Source of the DNA: Brugia malayi
Taxonomy: Eukaryota; Nematoda; Chromadorea; Rhabditida; Onchocercidae
Length of the DNA stretch: 64,000 bases
Assembly (NCBI RefSeq): GCF_000002995.4
Contig: NW_025062477.1
Span: 7,846,649-7,910,648, forward strand
Reading direction: 5' to 3'
A program made the translations under genes and the position numbers. The notes below the pieces were generated by a model. It was not told the DNA's origin and made no database searches. It saw nothing but the letters and a program-made list of their open reading frames with translations. Positions 28,711 through 45,794 of the stretch are shown piece after piece; position 1 is the first letter of the stretch, and each line of letters begins with the position of its first letter.

Positions 28711-31700
28711 ATGTACATATATACGCATACAAACACACGCATACACACAGATTCTAGATAACGGTTCATTATCGTTTGGAATAAGTTTATTGTAGGTGGG
28801 GGAGACAAGGGTGGTGATGTGAGTGGGCAGAGCTCTTTTTTTTCACACCGCTTCACTTACTTGTCTCATTTTTATTGGCCACTTCTACACCCAGTTTGTG
28901 TATTATAATTTATTCATGTTGCTCAAACGTTTGTTTGCACCAATCATTTCGAATTCGCCCATTTTAAATAAGGACAAGCAATCTTTAATCCATCCTTACA
29001 TTTTTTATATTGGATATTTCATTTCAGTGCTATGCAATTATTATGCTATTATGGGTGAGGCCGTATTCTGTTACTTTTGCCGTTAGTCTTCTTCATCGAT
29101 ATAAATGCGTTCGAAAGTTTCAAGGAGCTATTTATACTGGTACTGACATTTGTCATAGTGGATTTAGCGTTTTCTTTTCCATTCCAGTAATTCTGGGATC
29201 CGAGATTTGTCCTCATCTTGTTTCCAGTGAAACTGACGGTCAGACTTGTTGTCAAAGTTAATTCACTTAATGACGTTGTAATTATGCAGTAATGTGTATG
29301 ATATCTTTTAAGATGACAATTGAACGACATTTAATATTTGTTTGCTTTATGAAGATGCAGAAAACTGGAAAATAGTGGCTATTTCAGAGCACATGTATAT
29401 AGCTAGTTGTTCCTTCCCGTCATTGAAATTCAATTCCCCAATCGGCTCTTCCCTTTCCGTCTCCACACATCTGCGCTGTTGAGAGTCTTCCATTGCAAGG
29501 CCCATTTATACATTCATCCATGTGAAGCGATAACTTATAGAAATACTGTGGGAAGGGTGAAAAGGGAAAAGGTTAGTGATGGAAAGGAAAGAGCAGATGG
29601 GTAATAATTTATCATATATGCCCAGGGCATACTTCATCTGTTTGTATCTCAGTGTATTACAACCAATTTAGTCATTGTGTGTCACATTATTTATTTGTTT
29701 ATGTAATTGCATCTTCCCCACACATCACATATTTCACTTTATTCTTATCTTCTCATTTATACATGTGTATTCATTATTACCTTACACTTCCCGAATGGTG
29801 ATTCCAATTATTCCGTACCTCGTTTATTTTATCTATTTCTTTTCACTTTTCACTATTTAAAAAAAAAATGCACACAATCGGAAATCGTTTATAAAATACC
29901 ATTCTAGCTCGAATTGTCGCGTTATATCTCTTCGTGTCTTTTGTCTATCTTTTCGTCCATACAAACTTTTTGGGATTTCGGTAGCACTTTTTGAAAGCTC
30001 CAGTTTCTAGTACTATGCTTTTATCCGATTGTTTTTTAGCTGTTGTTCTGCATTTTTTAATGGAATTTCAGTGCTGCATTCATTTCCCGTTTAGATCGGA
30101 ATGGATGGTGTTTTAAAATAACTTTAATATGGTGTGTGAATTACGCCTAATTTGAAGTATTTGAAGCGATTTTTGGCGGGAAATAAACTAGTTTTTCATG
30201 GAAGTAAAACGGAACGATTTGCTCCTAATTGGGCATTTTTAAGGAACTGGGTTTCTCAACCCATCTTAAACTCTGTGATTTCTCATCAGCGGTTATGAAA
30301 TGTTTTTGGGTTTGGAAAATTATTTACATGGTCCGTATCGCTCCTAAAACTTTTCTATAACAAATTCTTTGGACTTACATTTTATGGACAGTTAGTTTTA
30401 CAGTTTGGATTATGCGTCGAATTTCAAGTAGATATTTGTTCCGTCTCTTCTGTGGTTCTTGCCTTATTTGCCCTACAGTTATTACCAATAGCACTAATTA
30501 TGTTGCTTATTTTCGTAGCCCTTAGCAGATAGTGAGAGGGAATGGAAATGATATTTAGTTGGTCGTATTTAGCTAGATAGTTTAATCAAGTGAAAAACAG
30601 ACATAGCTGAAGATTTTCTGAAGCACTTTATTTTATTCACTGGAATATGCTTTATTGGTCGCTGAGTTTGAATGTTAGAATGTTATTAACATTACTAAGA
30701 ATAAATTAATTGACTAAGTTATGGTTGGTGCTGCCCATGTCTAGAAGCTTTGTTAAGCACCATCAACAACTAATGTGTACCTATGTGCTATTCAATGTTA
30801 CCGAATGTAAGTTTGATTCAGATTCTGTTTAGCCTGTAATGTTTGTTGTTGATCGTTCGTATTTTGCGCAAGTCATGTATTTATGAAGTTTATGTTGGGG
30901 TTCATGTGTTAAGAAGGCTGTATTCTTCCACATGGAATGACTAATGTCTAAGGTAGCTTGCAAGATAGCTCAGTTAAATGGTGTCTCAAGTAGATTAGTT
31001 TAATGAAAGGTTTGATGGAACTATTATTAAATGGCTGTGGTTGAACTTGTTCGAAATAGGTCATTCCTCTCCTGTGGTTCTAGTATTTTGGAAGTTTATA
31101 ACTCCATGCAGAGGGAGGGGACATTTACTAAATCTTTGATTCAGAGTTCACTAATCAATTCTAGAATGAAGGACTTCTCAATTTACGCTGAAAGCACAGA
31201 TTCGCATTGAACAGACTGCTTTAATATGTTGTCCTAGGGTTCGAAATGCTCCTAGAGGTTATTGATCTAAAATAAAACATATCCTTGTCCACGAAGGTTG
31301 AATTACCTAAGTAATTGAATGTTTCGGCCCAGGGTTTAGACTGCTGTGACTCGAAGTAAAATTTTGGAAAGTCCTGCATATTTGTGTGACAAGAAATGTA
31401 CTAGTAAAAATGATATACTTTCAGGTTTTATCATGTCTACCACCAATATATATATGACATTGATGATGCATATTTTGAAACATTCAATTACCTCCAACTT
31501 GGGCGGTTAAGCTGAAGTAAGTTTTAGGCTCGAAAGTCATGTGTTACTACCATTACTGAAATACAAATACGACCGACCAGTGTCACGATCTGGTATATGT
31601 TAAAGTCCGAAGAGCTGAAGTTTAAATTGGTTTTGTCGTTGCGCTTGGTAAACCTGGTTAGATGTAGCCTTTGACATTTTGTAGAGTTGTTTACATCCAA

Positions 31701-34700
31701 ATTGCTGAAGTGTGGGGCATTGTACGATTTTCTTGTTTTTTAATTAATATTTATTTTCTTCAAGTTGTGCTCTGTATTCTCCATATGAGAAGCTAAATAA
31801 AGTTCGAATTAAGCGTTTGAATTGGGGTTTTTATCTATTATTGATTCTATTATTCAAAGGTATTTACTTTTTGTAATTTGCTGTAAATTTTGTTGGGATG
31901 AAGTTGCTGGGCTTGTTGATATAGTTCGTAGGTTTATCGTGACGGGATACAGCCATTACGTGATTTGTTTTTTAGTTTTGGTGAATTTTTTCTGCTTAAA
32001 TAGTCAATTTTCATATAATGCGCAAATTTTCGAAGTTTTGGATTGACGGTGATGTGACAGGTTCCAAGACTATGTTCAGCGAACACTTCCGTTATCTATA
32101 CGCTCTGGTTTACAGCGCTGTTCAACGAATACCTCTGTTAAGCATTGAAGTTACTAATAATTTGTTGAGTGGTTTTAGATTAATACCGTCAAGAATCGGA
32201 ATGGTATTTTTTGGTAAAGGCTTTTGCGAAATAATGGATTCTAGATTTGCTGGAATAGAGGGAAGTTCTCGAAGTATATAATAGCATTAAAATTTATTAT
32301 GACACTGATAAGCTTTGAAACTTTCGGAGACTCGGTAAGGTAAATTTTTTGAAAGGAATATTTTTTGTGCATGTTTGAAGCCGTGGCACCTTTACAGATA
32401 GGCAATAAAAGTAATTGTTTTGCATTTACTTTACGGAGTGTTTATGATCATCCTTGAAAGGATTTACAGTTCGTCGTTTTGAGTGTAATTTGTTTCCCTC
32501 ATGCCTTTTCCTGTTCATCGACACATCCACTTCCCCTTGACATTCCTATTTCCTAATTTCTTCCCGTCGAGTATTTTATTCACCATTGACAGATTTTTTT
32601 GGCGTAGTTTAATAATCATTTCAAATCGACTTATTGCATTCCTTTTTGATTCCTTCGTCTTTGCTTTTTTTTTTTAAAAATTTCCATGTGAATTATTTCG
32701 TCTCTTTCAAGACATTACTACTGTTCATGAAAAGGAAGGAAAGGATTGGCTGTTCTAGTTCTTTTTCGATTAACTGAATTGGTTTATGACTTTTTTTACC
32801 TGTACTTTTTTGATGGATGAGTAAGCAAGGGATATATATTATATATATGTATAATTATTCTACACAGTAAGGAAGTAAAAAAGGCTTTAGAAGTTCGTAA
32901 AGTTCGTAAGATAAATAGTGATTTTCTAACTCTTTCATTAAATCAGTCAATTGCTTTCCAATTTTATTGGTCCGACGAAACTTAATTTCAGGGTAGTGGG
33001 TATCGAAAAAAAAGGATAATTAATAATGAACCTTATCAAAACTTAATAGTTGGCGCAAATGATTATTGCGTTTTTTGGCTTAACACTGGTATTCAGTTTA
33101 GTTTTGTTAGTTTCAGTGGAGTTTTACCTCCGTATTTGCTTGAATGTCTTTAAATTTCAGCTGTTATTTTTTAATGTTGAGTTCCGAATTGAACGCAGTA
33201 AATGTTCTTGCGTTCTTAAGATATTCTAAAAATTCCTTATTTCTCGCCTTCTAAGTTTATATTTTGTAGTTCAGATAGTATTTAGTTTAAGACGCCCTTT
33301 CCCAAATATTTGCAGAACCTTATACAGTGTGCAGTTATGATTGCTTTTGATCCGGGCTTAGGGACTCATCGTTCATTGATGGACTTGTCTAGACCAAGAT
33401 TGATGGAAATATCATCTGACGACATTAAAGTAATTTCATCGACGAGTAGCAAACGACTATAGAAGTACTGTTAGTAAAGTTAGAATTTCTTTTGGTGGTT
33501 CAAATGATTATAAAAAACCAGATTTATTCATCTTTAAGTAAGCAGTGGATAAGTGGTATACATAAACAATTAAGCTAGTATTGAGCTCCAATGGAATTTA
33601 ACAACATGGAGTGAATCATCAGTGAACCTTGACTTTATATCCCACAATATATACCAATAAACAACATAGATCAAACATCAGCCGCTCGGTTTGGTATTAC
33701 CTAAACCAGTAATTATTTGTGTTGTATTTTCAGTTATTTGTTTTAATGGTAATGTTAAGTTTTCCAAACATTTTCACAGGAAATGCAAAAAGAGATTTAT
33801 TACTGAAGAGATATGCCTGTTTAATACTTGCAGTATTCGCGCATACCTTGTATATATGTGGCTTGCAATTAACACCATTGCATTCATCCACTATTCTCAT
33901 TTCCTTATACCATTCAGTAAATCCTCGAAATGTATTTTCATGCAATTATCTTTTATTCATTTGTAAATCTGTTCTATTTTTTGAATTAGATTAGCTGTAT
34001 TATTAGGTTTGCTATCTTTTTAAAAAAAATCCCATCTTAGCTTTGTTGTAGAACAAGTTCTTTAGCTTATCGCTCCATCATTCCCATTGTTTTGTTTCGT
34101 AGTATGTAACGACTTCCATTTGGGGTTTCAGTTTCTCCCATATTTTCGCCATTTCTCGTAAGAACTTCGTGCTTATAAGCTTTTTCAGAAGAAATATACG
34201 CAAAAGATTACAATTGCGGTTTTCAATTTAGTGAACGTTAGCGCGCAGAACTTTACATTCACATCAAATTTCAGTTGGTATTCCGAATCCTGTATTTTTT
34301 TGCAGTTCACCATTCATTTGGAATGTTCATCTAATTGCTGAACATTGCTACATTGACCAATGGAAATTGGTATTTGTTGGTTAAAAAGGAAAACAAATCC
34401 GGATGGCTGCATCAAGTTGGATTGCTAAGGTTCGTAAACGAAACGATCTGCGCAAGGAAACTTTGAAGGTTGGGATGAATTTTTTTTTTTCGAACTTATA
34501 AGTAACACAAAGGGCTTTCTCATTGTTTTGTTTGAATTACATCAGCTTAATTACATTGTTTCTTAAGATTACTACTTTTCAGTCATGTATACTTCTACAC
34601 TTCATATTCTCGTTGAATTTTCGGTTTCCAAGGTTTTGTAAGGATTTTGTTTGGACTCCAGTGTGGTGACCTAGCTTTTATCTTGGATTTCATGGCATTT

Positions 34701-35906
34701 CGGATTTATGATGAGAAATTATTTAGTTTGTGCTAGACAACTTGCGGTTTTGGCTGAGATTTGTATAACTCAAACTGACTCCTTTTGAAGCTCCGAGTGC
34801 AAGTAATATACTTCTCATAAAGAATCATGTAATTCGTCTTTGCTGAATGTTTCTCATGCATTTTTTTTTTTCTTTCTTTTTACTTCATTTCTCATCGCTG
34901 TATACTTTCAAAGGGAATCGCAGGAGCAGCATGCAAGTTCACTTTAAATTAAGATGAGCTAATACATTCCGTTCGTAACACTTTTCGAAAAGGGAAACGA
35001 AGTATTTGAGGCTGTTCGTTATAGTTGTAAAATCTTTCGCACTGGAATGTTTCAATTCAGTTTGTTTATTAAACAAACGGTATGACTGGTTAGTGAAATT
35101 CAAAGGATGTTTTGCCATTTGTTCTCTTGAAACGCATTAACCTAGACAAATTAGCATCTAATTGTCAGGGATTATGTCGTTAAGAGCAGTTAAATGGTGT
35201 ATTTCACCGATGTGTTTGGTTTTGTTAGACATTGTGCTGGAGTATACGGGTCAGGGGAATGGCTACTTCACTTATTTTGAAAGGGATCATACGGATTTAC
35301 GGCAAGTAGATCCAAATTATAAAGTGGATGTTGAGAAGTATACGACCACTAGTACGGTTGGAATATCTTGGCTGTGTAGTTGAGTATAACTTGGCGTGAC
35401 TGGTATAAAAGTTTTGCAGAAAGAATGTAGGGTGGAGGTTTAGAAAGGAATCTGCCAACCGTTTGGTGACGAGTGGGGGAGGGCTGTAACATTCTCTCAT
35501 CTGTCCTGTCGATATGTTCATCCATTCGTATTCATTGATTCCTGAATATTTGTTAGAAAAGATGCTATTGCTGCTCGAGGATTAGGATTCATGTGCATGC
35601 ATGTCTCTGGAGAAGAAGTTAGTCAGTCAATCAGTGTGGACGTGCTGTAAAAGACATTTCTATGTGAGTAGCGAACAATTTACATTCAAGCATCTCACAA
35701 ATTTCATATTGATTCGATATGTCTATGTGAGCAGCCCCCCGCCTCTCCGCAATGGGTGAGGGAAGATAGTTGACTCGACCGGCACGCCGCACAGCATGCT
35801 CATACCATCCAGCCGTGGATCCGTTCATCATCGCATCCACTCTCATTCCCTCTCTCTCTCCCCACCACTCACTTTTTCATCCTTTCGTCTCCTGGTGCAA
35901 CCATGT

Positions 35907-35928
35907 ACACACACACACACACACACAC
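35907..35928. repeat. (AC)n microsatellite
   Basis: Eleven AC units, followed over about 120 bases by GCATATGTATATGTACATATA-like alternation and more CACACA. It directly follows a CT-rich and GC-richer patch (35730-35890). Confidence 0.88.
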
Positions 35929-37406
35929 GCATAGAGTGCATATGTATATGTACATATATCCGCACAGATTTATTTCTGCTCGCCAGACGCATATACACAT
36001 GCAGATGATACGCACACACATACACACAGCAATGCATGCATACACACTCATAAAACCATATTACCCTTTCATCTGGGTTCCTTTTTCTCCAATTGTTATG
36101 GAGCAAACATGCAACACGCATGTTTGCTTTCATTTGTTGGCATTTGTTTTCTTAATCTGTGTAGTTTCTTACCGTTACGGTTATTTTTCGTAATGAGCCT
36201 TATCCGAGTATCACCCAGATGATTTTATTAGTGGTTCTGGTTTCATGATCCAGTCATCAGCTTCATTTCCATGGAGATTAATTATCGGTTGGAGATGTCA
36301 TTCAGTCCATGAAGAATATATGATTCGGACGGAAAGTAAACACTGGTATTGGGTTGTTGAGTAGTTCATAGGTTACCATTTCTAGTTTAGAATGCACACA
36401 CTGCTCTTTTATTGATAGTTGGCTAACACTAAAGCAAATGGTATGGCCAGAAATGTTATCAGTCAGAGTTTGGAAGGAGCTGTGATCAATTAAGTAGTTA
36501 TAGCTAGTCTGTAAGGTTATGAGCTGCTCGCTCTAGTTTTCTAGTTTATTTTTAATGGTTAGGTCCAAGTGGGGTCCCTTCCTTGCTTGTTTGTTCTTTC
36601 CACCGAGATAGCAGAACACAGTATTTAGTGCTCTTCTAAATAATAACAATAATAAACGCAAAAGATATTTAAGGATTTATTATTTAGCATTTAAATGTTG
36701 TCACAGTATTTCTCCCACCCATTTTTGATGTAAACCTTTTGTTGGAGAAACTGATAAAGTGAATATGCGGTCGCGATCAAGTTCTGTTGAGAAATTTTTC
36801 TGAGTCGTTTATTTTTGATGTAATTGTGGTGGTTGGTGAAGACACCAGATGTTTTCTTTTTGGCGTATTTAAAGCACAGACCTTACTCAAATAGGACGTA
36901 ACGCAATAAATTAATTGATATGAACTGCATATCTAAGAGAGGAGAGAAGAGTCAGTGTGCAAGAAGAGAGTGAAAGAAAAAAATGGTGGCTCCGTATATA
37001 AATATTAGCTGTCCGTTGGTATTATCGTCCTTTCAGACTTAATTGTCACCTCCTTTCGAGCAAAATCATCAGTGACGAAGTTGTGAGTTGCAAACATTGC
37101 TTTTCGATGGCGTCATGACATCACACTGAAATTCGACAATAAACATACATAAGCATCTCCTTTTCCTCATCATCCATTTTTAAAATTAAAAGAAAGCAAA
37201 AGTTTTTGGATGTTGTGAGATTCCAGTTTTATTTCGGAAACCGAATTTGGACGGCTCTTTTTAACGTTACATTAATTTATGAGAAAGTACAGATTGGTAG
37301 AATATAGTGCCGGAATAGTTTTTCTATTTCTGAAGACTTTTACAGCTGAGGGAAGAAGACAAATATGTAATTGTTCTAAATCAAGTCTTGTCGAATTATT
37401 TAATGT

Positions 37407-37449
37407 TTGACATTTAGTCGATGAGTGGAATTGATTGTTGTAATGAACA
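37407..37449 (+). repeat. 43-base direct repeat, copy 1
   Basis: The segment TTGACATTTAGTCGATGAGT...GTAATGAACA is repeated at 37917-37959 with one mismatch (G to T at the fifteenth base). The unique sequences around the two copies do not match. It lies about 1.5 kb upstream of the first Groucho coding exon. Confidence 0.92.
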
Positions 37450-37916
37450 CAAAGTAAATGGAATGTGCGATGTCACAACGAGAGTGTAATGCACTTTCAG
37501 GTTCACACCTGCACTGTTTCTTCTGGGCTACCTTTTGAAAGTCAGTTGGTTAAAATCGTGGACTGTAATAAATTTGATATAATGATTGTTTGTAGCAAGT
37601 CATTAAATCTCTTTCTTTCATTGACTATTAATAGCTCTTTATTTGTTTCCATTATCTAATTTTGAAGAGAAATTGTGGGTCATTTTGTTTTTGACTTTGT
37701 CCTTCGACACTGTTTTTCTCGATAATTTTATAGTAGGTCATGTTTGCTGATGCTGCTCAGGAAAGCTTAATGCAGTCAAACGTACTAAATTCCATGTCAT
37801 CCCTACTTATTGTTTAAGTTCATGGGTAAATCTCATTTTCTAGTCATTTGCTGTATTTTGAAGGCTAATATAGAGACGCTGTTATCATAAACATGGCTCA
37901 CCAAAAGGTTTAAAAA

Positions 37917-37959
37917 TTGACATTTAGTCGATTAGTGGAATTGATTGTTGTAATGAACA
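37917..37959 (+). repeat. 43-base direct repeat, copy 2
   Basis: Second copy of the 37407 element, in the same orientation, 510 bases downstream and differing at one of 43 positions. Such identity over non-coding AT-rich sequence points to recent duplication or selective constraint. Confidence 0.92.
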
Positions 37960-38910
37960 ATTTTGATTTGTTTATCATAGCTATTAAAGCTTATGATTTA
38001 ACGGTAATGTGACAGTGGTAGTAATTTCAAAATTCATTTCCTATTAACATCTGTCAGTAATTTTATGCAAGTCGCTTTACTGCACTGTGGCAGAACTGCA
38101 TGTTGGATGAGTTATTGTTAAATCGTGGCTGTGTTTTACGATATCATATTCTTAACATACTCTCTGATTGAAGGTATAAGGCAATCAAAAAGGCAACCCA
38201 TGAGTTTTTGCTGCAGTTAAGTGTACAAGTCTTTTTTTTTAAATAGATTTTCAGATTTTCAAATTTGTCAACTTGATTTGTAAGAAGCTGCTGTTTGCTT
38301 TGTCTAGGTTGTTTGCCTTGTCCGAATGGCGAATTTATTGATTTTAAAGTAGTTAAGCGTATCTCTATGCATTGATATTCCTACTGGGGTAATTTAATTC
38401 AAAATTCGTGGAATAATTTTGGTTCGCGACTTTTAGAATTTTGCATAGTTGTGTACTGTTTGGGGATTTTTGACGTCTTCTTTAAGAATTTTGGATAAAA
38501 GTAGTGGTTCATTGAACTAGTCAAAGCGCTAGGAGTTTTCAAGATTTCCGGGCTCTCAGAGACTGCTGAGTTTTGAAATAATTTTATATGAACTTGTAAT
38601 GGTTTGTTGCGAATATTTCGGAAATCTTATTTGTGTTGGTTTAATAAGCAGGTTATGGGACTTAATTGATATTATCAAACCTTGTTTTACTGTGATGTGT
38701 TGCTTAAAAACACAGTAACAAAAATTATTTTTGGGAATGAAAACCGAAATGTTTCATTTCTCATCTAATTGAAGCCTCCGTATATATAGGTTTGATCACT
38801 TATTTTAATCAAAATTTTTGATCAAAAAGAATTCCGATTGGCTAGCAAACGAACGACGTTTTATGTGAGATTTATGAATGCGCCATTTTTAGGGTACTCC
38901 ACACCAAACC

Positions 38911-42448
<3,538 letters not shown>

Positions 42449-44660
42449 TCTCGTTACTATTTCATGATTGTTTTTGTTGCCGTGATAAATTGTCATTTTT
42501 ATTGGTAAAATATCTTTACTTTATCACTTTGTATCTATTCGTTTTGTCTGTCTCTGCTGTTTACACTATCTTAGGTCTGTTAAACTAATGTTTGAAAAGG
42601 TCTCTCTCTTGAAAATGTTTAACAGCTATGATATTTAAGCAGAGTTTCAAGTAATGAAACCGCAAGGTGCCAATTAATGGTCTATGCTATATTACCAAGA
42701 ACCCACTGAACTACGTTCTATTAAGTTCGGGTCAGTGTTTTGCATTGTACAAATATTGGATGGAGAGGGGCGAGGTCAAATAGTAGTCTTTGTTTACTTT
42801 CTAACTTTCCGCATGAACAGACAAGATACTCCGGAGCAGAAACTGCCACGTTTAAACATTTTAAACATCACAAATTATATTCCCAAGTATTTTTGTAGAA
42901 TAATTTTAGCCCCAACCTATTCATTTGTTAAGCTGTTCGAACATGTGGTTTTTGATTTAATTTTTGTCGGCACCGCTCTTAACTTGACAGGAAGGTTCAA
43001 TGCTATACATTAGAATGCGGAAATAATGTCTTAAATAAGATTGAATGGTAAACTAGGATAACACATGGAGTCTGGGACAGGTGTGCACGCTACTTGGAGG
43101 TTTTTAGAGTATTTGGTAGTTTTATTGAACGGCCAACAGGATGTAGTAATGATTTCAAATAGTGTTGAGATGAAGCATAAGTCACTGAAAGAGCCTTTCC
43201 CATTAACAAATTCTTTAAATCTTTAGAATGTACTGGGAATTACGAAATCGTAAAAATACTCACTGGGGTTTTGGTGTCTGATGTTGGAAGTGGAGATATT
43301 TGCCTAGCTAGGAAGAGTTGAATTTGTGTTCTAGACATTCGTATAATTCACCTCATGACTTGCTTTTGCGCCATCATACCATCCCAGGCCTATGTTAATT
43401 GTTGTCTTTTTCGATATTGCGATTCGGACTGACAAATTTTCTAGTGCTCTAGAATATATTTAGGGAAAGGGGACAAAGATATTACCCCAGAACGGGTTTG
43501 TAGCGCAAATGCATTCCACCTGTTTCTTTTTTTTTTCGTCGATTTCATTGTTGGTATTGGGGAATCCTATACTTTTGTAATTTTGCTTGGCTTGTGTTGT
43601 AGCACTTTGTAACTGTTGGTCATGAGAAATTAATTTCGGTATGACCTCATTCTATAATTTTTGGTTCCACTTGTCATTTGTTCAAGACCACCCATCATAA
43701 CTCGTTACTTTTAGTGATTGTTTTCAACCATTTACTTTGTTTTACTTCAGTATGAAGACAGTTTCAATTCCTATTGAATTTCACACTGTTAAATGTTTTT
43801 TTTTTTCTTTTTTTTTTTTTATGTCTTATGACATACATAACCGAATAAACTTTCCTAAAATTCTAATTTATGGGGACGAGGAGAAACGGTAGGCCATCCT
43901 CTTGCATATAGCTTTCCCGCGCGTTACAGTGAGATGCTTATTGCTAAGAAAACTTGCAATAATTCTGATTAATCATAAGACAAGGATTCATCGTGTTTTT
44001 GTTATCTAAATTTAAAGCTGGAGAAAGGGGGATGGGTGCAGCGGATTGGACAGTGTAGGGCCTATACAAGTCCTTATGCATTTCGGATAGGTTTGTTTAT
44101 AAAGGTAGCAGGTCAATGTAGAACGAAATTGCAACTAATTGAAAACAATTGATTGAGGTAACGCACATTGCAGAAATCCCGCTTCTGTGTAAGAAGGAAC
44201 CGTGAAAAAACGAGTAGCTGCCGATACCTATAAGACCAAAGCACCAGAAGGCTGGCGGTGCGGAGAAATCCACGTACTGAGAGGCAATGAAGTGGGTATA
44301 GAACAGTTGGTCCTTTTTCCCTTGGTCACTTCACCATAACCTTACATCAGGAAGTGGGAATCTAAGGATGTTATCAGACAGACAAGGGCTGTAAGAGATC
44401 AAGTCACAGAATTAAGAGGCATGCTATCAAACTGTAAGTGCAAGAAAAGAGCAGGCTATCATATAACTAGAGAGGTTTTCTCGGAGATTACGTTGACAAA
44501 AATCTGATAAATTCTATGAACGTCCTAGATGTACCTCATCGTTTCGGATAAGCTGCTATGCTAGCGAATTGCGTTTGGTAATCTCATGTCCCCAACACCC
44601 TATGTTCAGTGCACAAGTCTTAAAATCAAACGAAAAATATTTTAGAATTTGAGTGAAGGA
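42449..44660. other. Convergent intergenic region, no gene seen
   Basis: About 2.2 kb lies between the UNC-37 stop (+) and the SEC11 stop (-). A 109-codon open frame (42684-43013, +) has no family resemblance and no splice context, so I read it as UTR or intergenic sequence. T-runs occur at about 43797-43820. Confidence 0.5.
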
Positions 44661-45794
44661 CTATCCCTCTCTATGCAGAATAACGAAAGCACCAAGAGCA
44701 ATCAAAACCGCATATTTCAATTTGGGATAATCATTCATTAGTATTGTGACCATCCCAACATAAGGTACGAATCCCTTTGCTCTACCAACAACATCTCTTC
44801 GTGTCAGCCAAAACTGTCCCGACGCATATAAACCTCGATCGTCGACCTAGAAAAGAGCATGGTTAGAACCTACAACAATAAAACATTCTAAATATACGGT
44901 ATAAAAAGCTAGTATATACAGGCAACATAATAAGAGGCATGAATATTCCATCTGGTCAAAAAGTGTTATTTGGATTCAATATAAAACCAAATTTCTAAAT
45001 TTTCTAGACCTTGAAGTGAGTTCGATATTGAAACTATATATATATTTTTAAAAATTACCAAATCTAAATCGGAAGTCTTTAGAATTTTTTGTTATGGCTG
45101 TTAAATGTGTGCTAACAATTTGGGAATATATATTCTGATGTGTAATGAAAGAAAAAAATCATCACCTGATTATTATCACCTTTCGTTAAAAATTTTGTTT
45201 CTTCGTTGTTTCTCTCATGTACCTTAATAACTCGATGTACAATTGGAATATCACGCCCCTCCACTTTAAATACCGTAATATCACCAGCTCTGATCGGGTC
45301 CGAATCATCGTTTGTTAGCAGCAATAAATCACCTCTCAAAAAAACTTGTAACAAATGTTTCAATATAGATCATATCTAAAGAATGAATATATTCCATAAT
45401 TTAGACAGCAAAACTACTTTTTTTCATGACGAGACTCTCCTTTTTATAAAGAATGCTTAAAACGTGAATAAAAGTTAGTTTTCTTTTTAATGAAAAAGCC
45501 TTATATCCACAATTCTAGCAAGCGAAGAAGATGGAAGTCCTCAGTGGACGATACGTGTGATAACGGTATTGACACTATATGTTAAAAAAATTCAAAATAC
45601 CTGTAGAAAGCAGGCTCCATGGAACCAGACAACACAACCACGATTGGACTTTCAGAACCAGTAATAACCATTAAACCCTTCCAAATCATCAACGCTGAGG
45701 AAACAATCATAGCGAAGTTCAGGCCCTGATACAATAGTTGCCTAACGTTCATCCGCCTTACCTCATCGAATATTTGCAAATTCCAGACACCCAT
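44661..45794 (-). CDS. sec-11: Signal peptidase complex catalytic subunit SEC11
   Basis: Three exons, 45794-45601, 45334-45166 and 44846-44661, encode 182 residues (human SEC11A 179). One transmembrane segment (about 26-47; [18 protein letters not shown]) precedes the S26B protease motifs: [15 protein letters not shown] with nucleophile Ser58, IPIVHRV with His98, and FLTKGDNN. The tail is [12 protein letters not shown], then [28 protein letters not shown]. The enzyme removes signal peptides from nascent secretory proteins in the ER membrane. A CTTTCAG acceptor at 45812 leaves only a 17-base leader before the ATG, typical of trans-splicing. The RPB7 gene lies 741 bases upstream on the same strand. 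Confidence 0.97.

Larger units (their letters stand above)
26711..38892. other. About 12 kb gene-poor region upstream of the Groucho gene
   Basis: Elsewhere in the window genes are separated by 0.3-2.2 kb. Here I find no conserved coding exon for about 12 kb. Open frames, for example 28823-29086, 29407-29604, 31822-32046, 33691-33994, 35162-35383 and 35903-36193, lack family resemblance. Visible landmarks are microsatellites at 28521 and 28697 and around 35907, direct repeats at 27039/27093 and 37407/37917, a GC-richer patch at about 35730-35890, and a possible small minus-strand gene at 27514-28215. The most natural reading is a large regulatory region and/or long 5' intron of the unc-37 gene, but no promoter can be placed from sequence alone. 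Confidence 0.5.

Noticed and set aside
28471..28746. 91-codon minus-strand frame with Thr run and Cys/Val repeat
   Set aside because: It is produced by the AGT and AC microsatellites and has no family match.
31230..31275. GGTTCGAAATGCTCC, reminiscent of a tRNA T-arm
   Set aside because: No matching A-box, anticodon arm or acceptor pairing is present around it.
35843..36193. Overlapping frames rich in Cys/Val and His/Thr around 35.9-36.1 kb
   Set aside because: They are translations of the (AC)n and related simple repeats.
42684..43013. 109-codon plus-strand frame after the Groucho gene
   Set aside because: No family resemblance, no splice-site support and no transcription signal; expected by chance in a 2.2 kb convergent interval.
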